A DNA stretch of 64,000 nucleotides from Closterium sp. Naga37s-1 (lineage: Eukaryota; Streptophyta; Zygnematophyceae; Desmidiales; Closteriaceae), in the NCBI GenBank assembly GCA_947471745.1, contig CANJKZ010000723.1, positions 6,799,001 to 6,863,000 on the forward strand, read 5' to 3'. Under the pieces are notes generated by a model, which worked only from the letters and a program-made list of their open reading frames with translations, searched no databases and had not been told where the DNA came from. Below are positions 21,122 to 31,213 of this stretch, in pieces (position 1 is the stretch's first letter; every line of letters starts with the position of its first letter). Made by a program: the position numbers and the translations under genes.

Positions 21122-22282
21122 TGCGGAGATAACTGCTGCAACGGGAGCTAGACTACGGGCTAGGCACGGGTGCTCGTGTGATCTCTGTGTTCCTTAGCCG
21201 TTTGCTTGTGTGTTCTCTTCTTGCACATTCACGGGGGGATTTTGCAAGAGTTTCACCAGCAAAGATTAACAACAATGGTTCCAACAACATTGGCATCACA
21301 GACTACATCAGAGCTAGCTAGGCTGCTGGTCGACCTCCAGCGCAGCATGGTTGACCGCGCTCCAGCGCAGCAGCGCTCGCACCGCTCCAGCGTTGCAGAG
21401 TAGCGGTTCGCCAACGTTGCAAGTCCACTGTGTGCCAACGCTGCAGCAAGTCGGCTGCACAGCGTTGCACCCGCAGGACAACGGTGCACCCGCTTCGCAG
21501 GTGCGCGCAGCTGGTTGGCGCTCCACACCTTGTCACGAGCACAGCGCAGACGCCTGGCAGACTCCACGCCAGCGACTGCGCCCACCAGCCACGTCGACCT
21601 CGGGATACCACCCCCGAGGTTGGCCTCGCAGACTCCACCCCGGCGACACTCGCGCACGTCGCCCGGGTATCCCGGTCGACCGGGCAACCACGCCCGGTCA
21701 ACCAGCACAGTCCGTAGCCGGCCACCACTGCCCGGCGTCCCCAGTCCGGCGTCCAGGCGCCCAGGACGCCGTCCGAACCCCCAGGTCGGCGTCAAGACGC
21801 CCAGGACGCCGTGCAGACCTCCAGAGCGGCGTCCAGCTTCCCAGGACGCCGATCAGACGCCCAGGTCGGCGTCCGGTCCCCCAGGATGCCCTAGGTCGGC
21901 GTCTGGGCCCCCACGACGCCGTGCAGACGCCCAGGGCGGCGTCCCAGGCTCCTAGGACGCCGTGCAGACGCCTAGGTCGACGTCTGGCCTTCCAGGACGC
22001 CGTGCACGCGCCCATGACGTCGACCGGGCGCCCGGGTAGTCGAGCCAACGCCCAGATCGGTGTCCAGCTTCCCAGGACGCCGTCCAAGCGTCCAGGACGC
22101 CAACCAGGCGTCCAGGACGGCGTCCTCCTGCTCGGCGCCCTCCAGCCAGGCGCCCTCCAGCTCGGCGCCCTTGCAGTGGCCCACGTGCCCACTGCTGCAG
22201 GTCGGCTGCAACCCTCGCACATCCGACCACGAGGTCGGCTCCGCCCAAACGAGGACGGAGCCAAACAACACTCCCGTTGACA
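21122..22282 (-). repeat. 5' LTR of element D
   Basis: This 1161-bp LTR pairs with 15178-16339, with several tens of differences by eye. The minisatellite (about 21730-22130) is diverged from the partner. Confidence 0.92.
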
Positions 22283-23067
22283 CCTACGGCTATAGTTAGT
22301 GGTGTCTGGCACCAGGTCCCCTTGAGAGCAGTTGCTTGTAACTGGGATATGCACAGAAACATCGGAGGCTGACCGGCAGCACCTGTAAACGCCAGAACAG
22401 AGCAGGAGCAGGAGCAGGAGTGCCTTTATGGGGGGCGAAGGCTGCTGGTTGCTCGCCGTCTGTGAGCAAACACAACTGGTAGAGAGGAGGAGGAAGCTGG
22501 TGGTGCACAGGAGGAGAGAAAAGGTGAGGTGGCTGGAGGAGAGGAGATAGGAGGAAGAGAGCAGCGGAGAGGCGGCTGGAGGAAGGCGCCGGAGAGAGGT
22601 CTGCTGCTGGACTTTCACACCACCCCCTCACCCTCCCATCCCCCCACAGCTACAAGTGCTGCAGGGAGAGAAAGGAAGAGAGAGGGGTAGCTGGTGGCGG
22701 TTTGCTGGTCACCCCCGCCACCCCCTCTTCCTCCCCCCCACGCCAGCAGGCGCGGCACGGAAAGAGACGGGGCGTAGCGGCGCGCGGCTGCAGCAGAGGC
22801 TGCACACGCGTCTGCTGGTGCTGCGCGCACTTCTGCGCGTACTGCTGCTATGCGGGCGGGCAACTGCTACGCTCCCTGGCGTGCGCGTTCCTGCTCCGCG
22901 CAGCTGTGCGTGCTGCTGCGCGTGCAGGTGCTGCTGTATGATGGGGCGTGTGGCGGGCTGCTCGCGCGTTCGCCACGGTCGATGACGCGTTCGCCACGGG
23001 CATAACGCGGAACGTAGGCATGACGGAAGTCGGTGGGCCCATTATTGAAAGGTCCATAGGAACGTTT
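22283..23067 (-). other. Internal region of element E
   Basis: This is the non-coding interior of the TRIM-like element. A GA-rich stretch runs about 22475-22600, followed by CT-rich then GC-rich sequence. An ATG at 23057 opens a 69-codon frame (MDLSIMGPPTSVMPTF at the start, then Ala/Arg-rich) to 22848. It has no domain and is probably a remnant of a gag start or chance. Confidence 0.5.
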
Positions 23068-23080
23068 GGCTCTGATACCA
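23068..23080 (-). other. Initiator-Met primer binding site (element E)
   Basis: The minus strand reads TGGTATCAGAGCC directly after the 5' LTR, an exact match to the common plant initiator-Met primer site. Confidence 0.8.
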
Positions 23081-23254
23081 TGTCAAGATAGCTAAAGAAC
23101 CATGGCTAGGGATTTTGACTTAGGAGCTAGGAAAGAGCAAGCGAAAGGAGACGGCCAAAAGAGGGGTTTCAATATGGAAGACATATAAGATATAGGAAAG
23201 GGGAGAGGAGAGGGTACACCACCAGCAGTTAGTTCTAATAACTAAACTAGTACA
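23081..23254 (-). repeat. 5' LTR of element E
   Basis: This 174-bp LTR starts TGTCAAGATAGC and ends CTAGTACA on the plus strand. It is about 8% different from 14985-15158. Confidence 0.82.
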
Positions 23255-23745
23255 CTAACAAGCTGTAGGTAGTTATAAGATATGCAATATATTTAACACA
23301 AAGTACAAAGTATGAGCGAAGGCCTGAGCGAATACTATATGCGAAACATGCAAGGGTTACGCGGTGCGTGCGAGATAGTTAGTGTGAGGCTGGCATCGAG
23401 GTTCGAGCTAGCCCCGAAGCGTAGGCCGACTCTGCCGGGCCAACGGTGCATGGTTTGGTGAAACAGTGCACGCGAAGTTGGCGAAGACCAGTTAGCAGTA
23501 ACGGGCGAAAAATGGCTGCTGCTATACGCGATGTTGATAGTCGCGGTAAGGAATGTCGAGAAAATTGTGTCTCTCTCCTACTAGTTTCGGGAAAGAAAGG
23601 TTTACGGGAGGTTTTTGAACCTCAGATCTCTACTTTCCCGAACATGTTTTCCCGCGTTGACTTCCGTTGAGTAATTCGGGTGTTGCCCTTTAAACAGGTA
23701 TTATATTCTAGCAGATTTTCACTATACCCACCCGTAGAGGGATAT
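23255..23745. other. Unassigned sequence
   Basis: This is about 490 bp between elements E and F with moderate GC. No domain, LTR edge or tRNA is seen. It may be original genomic DNA or an old element interior. Confidence 0.4.
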
Positions 23746-23854
23746 TGTCAAATGTTGTAGCTTGTAGTGAGGCTTGTCTTATGGGGTACAAATGCTAGGG
23801 TTACGAATATGTACCCCAACCCACATCAATGCACACACAATTCAGTTTCTAACA
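23746..23854 (+). repeat. 5' LTR of element F
   Basis: This 109-bp LTR starts TGTCAAATGTTG and ends GTTTCTAACA. It shares the TATGGGGTACAA and TGTACCCCA blocks with the A/J LTRs. Confidence 0.88.
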
Positions 23855-23867
23855 TGGTATCACCTAG
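23855..23867 (+). other. Primer binding site (element F)
   Basis: TGGTATCACCTAG follows the LTR. It matches the initiator-Met site for the first eight bases. Confidence 0.65.
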
Positions 23868-23929
23868 GTTAGGATCCCGTGGGATCCTGTTCCTCTCGTT
23901 CACGTCCGTAGCGCCCGAGCCTGTCCCGT

Positions 23930-24700
23930 ACCCTAGTGCCCGTTACGCCCGTACTGTCCCTTAGTGCCTATCCCGCTCGTCTCTCTCGTGCCCTAGCGCC
24001 CGCTGCGCCTGCCATCGTGTCGTCCATGCTGTCCCGTCGCGTCTCCCCCCGTGGTGTCCAGTCCTGCACCCCCAGCTGTCCCAGCCCGTCCGTTGTGCCC
24101 CCACTGCGCCCTGCCCGTCAGTCGCGCCCCGTGCGCCCTGCCCGTCAGTCGCGCCCCGTGCGCCCTGCTCGCGCGTCGCGTCCCTGCTGCGCTCTGCCCG
24201 TCCATCGCGCCCCCTCGCTGTGCCCTGCCCGTCCGTCGCGCCCCGTGCGCCCGTCCCGTCCCGTGCGTCCCGTCCCGCGCGTACCGTGCGTCCCGACCCG
24301 CGCATCCCGTCCCGTCTTGCGCGTCCCGTCCCGTCCTGCGCGTGCCGTGCGTCCCGCGCGTCCCACGCATCCCGTCCCGCGCGTCCCGTGCGTCCCGCGC
24401 GTCCCGTCCCGTCCCGTCCCGTCCCGCGCGTCCCGCGTGTCCTGCTCGTCCCGTGTGTCCTGTCCTTAGCGTCCGCCGTGCCTGCCCTAAACGCCCGCCT
24501 ACGGGCCTGCCTTACGCGCTCGCCGCGCCTGCCCTACCTGCTCGCCCGCGCGCCCAACCTCCGCACGCGCCCCGTGCCTGCCTTTGCACCCGAGCGCCGC
24601 GCCTATCGCCCGGACCTGCAGCTATGCCCACACGCCGCGCTTACTGCCGCGCCTATCGCCGCGCGTGCCCCCGCGCCTGCAGTCGCGCACGCCACCGTGC
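23930..24700 (+). repeat. GC-rich repetitive leader of element F
   Basis: This is a long C/G-rich tract of short repeats such as CGTCCCGTCCCG and GTGCGCCCTGCCCGTC between the primer site and gag. Frames through it on both strands are low-complexity Arg/Pro/Ala strings and are not taken as genes. J has a leader of the same kind in the same place. Confidence 0.75.
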
Positions 24701-24707
24701 TTCCGCT

Positions 24708-26357
24708 ATGGCGATCCCTAGGGTCCTTTGCTTTGATGCCGAGGGTAGGCCCCTCGAGTTCTCTGTCTGGCTCCAGCGTGCGTAGCGTCTCCTAGAGAGT
24801 CAGGTACAGGCGAACGAGTCCCTGTAGGCGCACGCTTCCTGTGAACTCCGCGCGCCCCCCGATCCTGATACCCTAGGCCTTGACTCCACCCATGAGGACC
24901 GAGAGCGTGTTGCGCTTCAGAGTGCTGACTTGATAGCCTGGAGATCGCGTGACGCTACGGCCTGCATTGCCCTCAGCAGCCTCCTCCCTGAGTCTGAGGA
25001 GGGCCACTTTACTCAGGTTCGCACCACTAGTGAGTTCCTGACGACGGCCAAGGCCCGCTACGCTACTCCCACCACTGTCTCACTTGTTCGCCTGTTCCTC
25101 CCGTTTCTGTTTCCAGACCTCGCCTCGTTTGAGCGCTCGGCTGACTTGATTGCTCACTTGTGCTCGCTCGATTCTAGCTACCGCGCTGCCTGCACTGCTG
25201 CACAGCTTGCACTGCTCCCTCCCCCCATGACGATTACTATCTATTTCATCGCCACTAGCCTTCCTGACCGCCTTGCCTTGGTTCGTCCCGCGCTTCTTCT
25301 GAAGCACCCTAGCGAGCTCACTATCGAGGTCCTTCAGTCTGCCCTCAAGGACGTCGAGAGCAACCTCCGCTCAGTAGCCTCCGCCTCTGGCACTGTGCCC
25401 CCTCCACTGTTTCACGGGTGCATTGTCTCTCAGCTGCCCACCTTTAGTGCCTCCCTCGCCACTGCCGCTACTGACGTGGCCGCAGCTGCTGTTACGAATT
25501 TTTCGCGGTCTAGGGGTAGGTGTGGCGGGAGGGGCAGTCAGGGTGCGGGCGGTGGCGGCGGAGGCGGCAAAGGTGACGTGGCGAGCGGCGGTGGCGGGAG
25601 TGCAGGAGTTGGAGGAGCGCCTCGTGCAGCGGCTAGTGTCTCCCCTGCTGCAGCTGGTGGAGGTGACGCTAGGGTACGGCAGGCACCTGCTGGACTGCCA
25701 GCTCCAGGTGCTGGAGTGGCAGCTTGGTACCTGACTCGGCGACAGCAGCAGCAGCAGCCACTCCTCTCGCAGCAGCTGCAGCAGCAGCAGAGGCAGCAAC
25801 ATGTTCCGGAGCAGGGATCAGGACCGTGTCAGCTGTCGCGCGGTGCCATCCACTCGAGTGTTGATAGATTAGGTGCTAGTGTAGGTCCTTGTGTCGACCC
25901 TGGTTCTGGAGCTGTTCAGGAGGATGCTTCGCTGTCTTTCACTCTGGACTCTGGAGCCTCGCACTGTTTCTTCCGCGACCGCACGACGCTTACCCCGCTT
26001 TCTACTCTGGACTCTGTAGCACTGGCTGATCCCACTTCAGGACCAGTCGCTACTTGCTACACTTCTATGCTTTTGTGCCTGGCTGTTCCCTCCAGTTCTC
26101 TGACCGGCTTCCACGTCCCCTCGTTCTCGAGGAACTTGGTGGGCGTGTGGCTGCTCGTGAGTCAGCACGTGGGTGTGTGGATTGAGCCTTCTGGCGAGAC
26201 TGCGTTTTGTGTTGACGGGGACATGTACGTGCCTCTTGCCGCCTTTACCGCTGAGTCGGGCTCTGGTCTCTACACACTTCACACTGGCCCCCAAGGGCAG
26301 CAGCAGCGGCAGCAGCAGCAGAAGCAGCACCAGCAGCAGCAACAGCAGCAGCAGTAG
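24708..26357 (+). pseudogene. Copia gag-protease, element F
   Basis: The ATG at 24708 starts MAIPRVLCFDAEGRPLEF, matching J's gag start. Stops lie at 24783 and near 24825, then an open frame from 24930 carries the capsid region (PLLFPDL-like FLPFLFPDLASF, then YFIATSLPDRLALV). A Gly-rich stretch follows, then a Gln-rich insert and the protease TLDSGASHCFFRD. The zinc-finger segment seen in J (CPYVIRTG) is not recognisable and seems replaced by CAG repeat. The frame ends in a polyglutamine run at 26357. Confidence 0.85.
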
Positions 26358-26425
26358 CAGCAGCAGCAACAGCGGCGGCAGCAGCAGCAGCAGCAGCAGC
26401 AGCAGCCGCTGCAGCCACAGCAGCT
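26281..26425 (+). repeat. CAG microsatellite in element F pol
   Basis: This is a dense CAG/CGG array (polyglutamine in the pol frame) between protease and integrase. Neither J nor H has it at this point. Related CAG tracts occur at about 25741-25800 and 28040-28180. Confidence 0.8.
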
Positions 26426-26428
26426 GCT

Positions 26429-27280
26429 GCCCCCGCCACCTGTCGTAGCCCTCCGTCAGGTCCCCGCGTCTCACCAGGTAGCCGCCTCCCCCCAGGTAGC
26501 TGTGTCTGGTAGGGTTCCAGTGTCTGGTCTGGTTGCTGCGTCTTGCTCATGTTGGTCGTTTGCCCACCCCACCATTCTGTACCACCACCGCCTTGGTCAC
26601 CCGTCCCTTCCTTGTCTCCGCACTATGTCTAGTCAGGGTCTCGTCTTAGGCCTCCCGCGAGTCCTTCCGTCGCTGCCGCCTTCGCTTACACCACATTGTG
26701 CCCCTTGCGTCGAGGGTCGGCTGCGCGCCACCCCTCACTCCTCCCTTCGTCCGGCCACCGAGCCTTTTAAGACTCTTCACTTGGACGTCTGGGGCCCCGC
26801 TTCGCGCCCTGGCCCTGAGCGAGAGAGTTTCTTTCTGGTGGTCGTTGACGACTACTCCCGCTACACCACAGTGTTCCCCCTGACGAAGAAGTCCGATGTG
26901 ACTTCTACGATGATCAAGTGGTTACTCGCCACTGAGGGCACTCGTGGTCGTCGTGTTAATCGTCTTCACTCCGATTGTATCGGTGAGTTTTGCTCCGGCA
27001 TTCTCGCCGGATTCTGTCGCGAGCAGGGCATTCGTCAGTCCTAGATGCTTCCAGAGTCCCCACGGTAGAATGGGATTGCTGAGCGCCGCATAGGCTTGGT
27101 CATGGATATCGCACGCACGTCCATGATTCACGCCCGTGCGCCCCATTTTGTGTGGCCCTACGCGGTTTGGTACGCCGCTCACCAGCTGAACCTCTGGCCA
27201 CGTGTCTCCCGGCCAGGAGCTTCACCGACCAGTCTTTGGACCGGGTCCTTTGGTGCTGCGTCGCGTTTTCGTGTCTAGGG
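26429..27280 (+). pseudogene. Copia integrase, element F
   Basis: The zinc-binding part reads YHHRLGHPSLPCLR, then HCAPCVEGRLRA. The core has LHLDVWGPAS (first Asp) and LHSDCIGEF (second Asp kept, GGEF altered to IGEF). The third acid lies after TAG 27066-27068 (homologous codon CAG) in NGIAERRIGLVMD. A stop at 27042-27044 and frameshift near 27240 break the frame. Confidence 0.85.
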
Positions 27281-28640
27281 CTGCTTGGCGCGTGTTCGCG
27301 ACACTTCCGCATACAAGATCTTTCCTTTTGCCATTCCCTGTGTCTTCCTTGGTTTCCCCGAGGACTCCTCAGACTTCACCTTTTGCCACCCTCCACTTAC
27401 CAGTTCTTTGACTCCCGTGATGACCGTTTTTGACGAGTCAGTCCCCTACTACACCCGGTACCCTTGTGGCGGTCTCCCGGTTCCTCCTCCCCCCCTCTTC
27501 CTGGCTCCCACTCCCACTCAGGCTCCTCAGGTACAGCCTCCCCTCCCTGGTCCAGCCCTGTCAGGTGTGTCACATGCTACCCCCCCCTCGGTAGCCCCTC
27601 CGGTCTTGCCCCCTTCCCCGCAGTCCTCCTCCCAGCCTCCGCAGCAGCCGTCAGCACTTCCTCTCTAGGCTACTGCGGACTTTGAGGGCACTGGTGTTGG
27701 TCACACGGACCTTGGAGGTGCTGCCCCTAGGGATGCTGGAGTTGGTGTTGAGAGTGTGCCTGCACGGGGGCCTGGTGCTGGGGGTGCTGGAGTTCGAGCT
27801 GCGCCCGTGCCTGCAGAGGTTTCTAGTCTTCCGGGAGCTGGTGCTGGTGGTGCTGGCTCTGGGGGTGGTGCGACTGGCACTTTGGAGAGTGGTCCTGGGG
27901 CTACCACTGCCTTAGACACTACTCCTCCCCCCACCCCTACCCGACCCGGCACCAGGCCCGTGTCCGCCGTGCCCGTGAGGAGCAGCTAGAATTGGATCGA
28001 GAGGAGAGAGAGTTGGAGTGGCAGCAGCTGGAGCTATAGCGGCTGGAGGAGCAGCAGCAGCAGCAACCGGAGCAGCAGCAGTAGCAGCAGCAGCCTGAGC
28101 AGGAGCAGCCGCAGCGGCAGCCGCAGCAGCAGGGGCAGCAACAGCCGCCGCAGCTAGAGGAGCAGCGGTCGCAGCCGCAGCAGCCCCCACCTCCTCCTCC
28201 TGTCTCTGGTCTTCGGACCCTCGATCTCCCCTCTCCTTCTCCTCCCTCCTCCCCCTCTCCTCTTGTCTCTGGTCCTCCGCTTCCTCCTCCTGATCCCTCC
28301 CCAACTGCTTTCCCTCCTTCTCTGCCTCCATTGTCCCCTCCTATTCCTCACACTTAGCCTTCGCATCGCTCTCCTTGTGCTTGTCCCTCGTCCCCTGTTC
28401 CCTTCTTTAACCTTCGTACTGCCCTGTTTTGTTCTAGTCCGCCTCGGTCGTCTCCTTCTGTACTTACTTCTCCTCCTGAGTCGGCTCTCACTGCTTCCCT
28501 CTCTACTCCTATCACGGACTACTACCGCTCGTAGCGTCCTTTTCTCTCTTGTGTTATCACCTCTCTTGTTACTGACCCACGTGCTTCTCTGTCCTCTGTC
28601 TCCACTCTTACTGCCGCAGTCACTGAGTTTGCCTCTACTC
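27281..28640 (+). pseudogene. Low-complexity integrase-RT linker, element F
   Basis: The conserved tail SVPYYTRYPCGG-like segment is followed by Pro-rich, Gly/Val-rich and Gln-rich repeats (CAG/CTG array about 28040-28180). In J and H this linker consists of Gly-Gly-Ala-Glu-Pro repeats instead. It has many stops. Confidence 0.6.
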
Positions 28641-30403
28641 GCCGCCTTGACTATGCCACCAGTCTTGTGGCTGCTCCTCCTACCAGTCCTCTGGTCGTCG
28701 GGGGTGAGTCTGCCCTTGGTTGTGACGCCCTAGAGGACAGGCAGTTTGAGCTAGAGTTCCTGGCAGCCGCTTCCCCTCATCTCTGTGCCATGCTGCTCGC
28801 TCCTGAGGGAGACCCCAACGCCCTTGACATACCGACCCTTCGCACCTACGCTGAGGCAATGTCAGGGCCTTGGGCCTCTCAGTGGAAAGCTGTTATGGAC
28901 TCAGGGATGGCCTCCTACAGATCCACAGGCACCTACATCGACGAGGTTCCCCCCCCCTGGGGCGAACGTAGTTGATGGCATGTGGATCTTCAGGGTGAAG
29001 CGGCCACCGGGATCTCCTCCAGTCTTCAAGGCGCGCTATGTGGCTAGAGGTTTCAGTCATCGCAAGGGAGTTGATTTCTTTCAGACCTTCGCGCCTACCC
29101 CGAAAATGACCACTCTTGGGGTGTTACTACACGTAGCAGCACAGAGAGACTACGGGCTACACTCTCTCGGCTTCTTCACTGCCTTCCTTCAGGGTAGCCT
29201 ACACGAGGAGGTCTGGTTGCGTCGCGTCGTCCCTCTGCCTTCACTGGCACTTTCCCTCTTGGGACCCAATGGAGGCTGAGGCGACCGGTCTACGGTCTTT
29301 GTCAGGCTCCTCGTGAGTGGCACGACACCCTTCTTTCTACCTTGTATGACCTCGGTTTCCAGCCGTCTTCTGCCGACCCATTGCTGTTTGTTCGTCGTGG
29401 CTCCATACCGTTCTTTATACTGGTCTATGTTGACGACCTGGTTTTCGCCACCGCTGACAGGGTTGCTTTGGCTGATGTGAAGCGTGAACCGCAGAAGAGA
29501 CACACGTGCACTGGCCTTGGTGAGCTGCGCCACTACCTTGACCTGCAGATCACCAGGGACAGAGCCGCTCGCACCATTACACTCTCATAGTCACACATGG
29601 TGCAGCAGGTCCTTCAGCTATTCGAGCTTCAGCACTCCACAGTACAGCGCACACCTCTTGCTGTTGACCACAGACTCACTGGTCCCTTTTCTGACGAGCC
29701 GTTTGAGCCTAATGGTCCCTATGCAAAGCTTGTGGGCTGCCTCATGTACCTGATGACTTGTACTCGCCCGGACATCGCCTTCCCTCTTGGTATCCTTGCT
29801 CGCTTTGTTGCGCAAGGGAGACATCGTCTTGTTCACTGGACCGCTGTTGTGAGGGTGGCGAAGTGCCTAGCGATGACATCGGGCATGGGGTTGGTACTTG
29901 GAGGGACACAGCCAGTCGTCCTTACTGGTAACTGTGACTCTTCTTACGCTGACGACGCCGAGACCCACAGGTCTACTCAGGGTTACTGTTTCAACCTGGG
30001 CTCTGGAGCTGTTTCGTGGAGGTCCACACGCTCCTCCTCGGTCTCGATATCTACCGCTGAGGCTGAGATCTACGCTGGAGCCATGGCTGCACAGGAGCTG
30101 TGTTGGTTGACCTTCTTGCTCAGAGACCTTGGTGAGCGGCCGAGCTCTGCACCGACCTTGTTCACTGACAACAAGGCGGCAATTCTTCTCTGTCATGAGC
30201 CTCGACTGGAGAGCAGAGTGAACCACATCAATGTCAGGTACTTTCTTCTGTGAGAGTTGTAGAGGCGTGGACAGGCTCGCTTGGATTTTGTGGAGTCTGA
30301 GGCCAAGACTGCAGACATCTTCACCAAGGCCCTTCCGCCTTGTGACCACCACAAGTGTTGTGTGCAGTTAGGTCTCGTTGACACTGGTTCTTGCCTTTTG
30401 TAG
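28641..30403 (+). pseudogene. Copia RT-RNase H, element F
   Basis: RT blocks are spread over shifted frames: GGESALGCDALEDRQFELEF, then FKARYVARGFSHRKGVDFF, a FTAFLQGSLHEE segment and the catalytic FILVYVDDLVFATAD (about 29430). RNase H follows with CDSSYADDAET, SISTAEAEIYAG and FTDNKAAILL. Breaks include a frameshift at about 28970 (an extra C in a C run), a shift near 29270, TAG at 29588 and TGA at 30251. The final stop is 30401-30403. Confidence 0.87.
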
Positions 30404-30456
30404 ACGTTGCATTTTTTTGTTGTACCCGTTGCTTATACACTTGTGAACTCTTGAAC

Positions 30457-30522
30457 TGGCCTTGTGGCCATTCTGCTTGTGCTCGGAATGTGTGGTGATA
30501 TTGTGATCCACCCTGAGCTTTG
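30457..30522 (+). promoter_or_regulatory. Conserved 3' UTR block with hairpin (element F)
   Basis: TGGCC-TTGT-GGCCA at 30457-30470 is followed by TGCTTGTGCTCGGAATGTG and GTGATCCACCCTGAGCTT. It is nearly identical to the block in A and J even though F's coding sequence is much more diverged. Confidence 0.55.
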
Positions 30523-30584
30523 TTTGTTTGTGATTGGTTTTGTGACCGTACTCTTTTGGTTTTTGCTTGACACCCCTCACTTAG

Positions 30585-30596
30585 GCTATGGGGGTG
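30585..30596 (+). other. Polypurine tract (element F)
   Basis: CTATGGGGGTG precedes the 3' LTR. Confidence 0.8.
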
Positions 30597-30705
30597 TGTC
30601 AAATATTGTAGCCTGTAGTGAGGCTTGTCTTATGGGGTACAAATGTTAGGGTTAGGAATATGTACCCCAACCCACATCAATGCACACACAATTCAGTTTC
30701 TGACA
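30597..30705 (+). repeat. 3' LTR of element F
   Basis: This 109-bp LTR starts TGTCAAATATTG and ends GTTTCTGACA, with about five differences from the 5' LTR. Confidence 0.88.
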
Positions 30706-30839
30706 AATACCGTCATCGTCCGGATATAAGTCATATATGTCTTATCTCGTACACTAGAAAAATTGCTTGGGTTATCTTGTATTTGGGGAGGTTTTGGGTG
30801 TCTTATAAGTCTTAAAAATGGAAACGTTTTAAACTTCTT
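30706..30839. other. Junction sequence left of DIRS repeats
   Basis: AT-rich sequence between F and the first copy of the DIRS-side repeat. It may be the outermost part of that element. No coding signal. Confidence 0.4.
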
Positions 30840-30855
30840 AGAAATATTTTCACAC

Positions 30856-30909
30856 ATTGAGAAAGCTTGCTCCTTGACTAGCAATAAGCATCATCTTCAT
30901 TGCTTGTGG
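30856..30909. repeat. Direct repeat, outer copy
   Basis: The sequence from TTGAGAAAGCTTGCTCC to CATTGCTTGTGG is repeated at 31160-31213 with one or two differences. In PAT/Ngaro-type elements the 3' end is arranged B1-A2-B2; this would be B2. Confidence 0.7.
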
Positions 30910-31159
30910 TTTAAGTACAGCATTGCCCATCATACATCATAACATTACATGCGGTTGTCTAATCGAGGGGGGTGGGTGGGAAACTGAACTTGAAACTTTG
31001 AAAATGAAACGTGGGTGAGGCCAAATGGCCGAAACCCCTTCTTTTGTAGTCGGAGAAGGGCGAGTAGCCTTTTGATGATGCTTTCGTGTGCTGTGTGCAA
31101 GCAGCTGCGCTTTCACAATAAGTAATTTTAGCAAGTGTAGTACTTTCAAAAATATACAT
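30910..31159. other. Spacer between direct repeats
   Basis: This is about 250 bp between the two repeat copies, with a G run near 30967. In the split-repeat model it would be A2, with a matching A1 at the gag end. I could not find A1 by eye. Confidence 0.5.
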
Positions 31160-31213
31160 ATTGAGAAAGCTTGCTCCTTGACTAGCAATAAGCATCGTCT
31201 TCATTGCTTGTGG
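31160..31213. repeat. Direct repeat, inner copy
   Basis: This second copy overlaps the last codons and stop of the recombinase frame (stop at 31201-31203), the arrangement expected for B1. Confidence 0.7.

Larger units (their letters stand above)
15178..22282 (-). mobile_element. Copia element D, complete ends, RT deleted
   Basis: This is a 7.1-kb copia element of the same family as C, on the minus strand, with a perfect target duplication CCTAC (15173-15177 and 22283-22287) inside element E. LTRs are 15178-16339 and 21122-22282. Gag, protease, integrase and RNase H are recognisable. About 660 bp that would encode the RT palm is replaced by 51 bp of unrelated sequence. The second integrase Asp is changed to Asn. 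It cannot be autonomous. Confidence 0.94.
14985..23254 (-). mobile_element. TRIM-like non-autonomous LTR element E
   Basis: There are two 174-bp LTRs (14985-15158 and 23081-23254) around about 0.8 kb of internal sequence, after removing the inserted element D. On the minus strand a 13-base initiator-Met primer site (TGGTATCAGAGCC, 23068-23080) follows the 5' LTR, and a polypurine tract precedes the 3' LTR. There are no protein domains. Total size without D is about 1.16 kb, small like terminal-repeat retrotransposons in miniature. LTRs differ at about 14 sites, so it is old. Flanks are CAAAG and CTAAC, not a match, so one end may be rearranged. Confidence 0.72.
23746..30705 (+). mobile_element. 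Copia element F, decayed
   Basis: This is a 7-kb copia element with 109-bp LTRs (23746-23854 and 30597-30705), primer site, GC-rich leader, gag-pol in many pieces, conserved 3' UTR block and polypurine tract. It is related to J, H and A but more diverged. In-frame CAG repeats expand parts of pol. LTRs differ at about five sites. Flanks GATAT and AATAC do not match as a target duplication, so an end may be rearranged or mutated. Confidence 0.88.

Noticed and set aside
22615..22985. Short Arg/Cys-rich frames in E's interior
   Set aside because: GC-rich composition, no conserved motif, no counterpart in another element.
14980..23259. CAAAG and CTAAC as a target duplication of E
   Set aside because: They do not match. 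Element ends are supported by LTR, primer site and polypurine tract instead.
23936..24795. Long Arg/Pro/Ala frames in element F's leader
   Set aside because: Low-complexity translation of short GC repeats. The gag start at 24708 follows the array.
23741..30710. GATAT and AATAC as a target duplication of F
   Set aside because: Two of five bases differ; not convincing.
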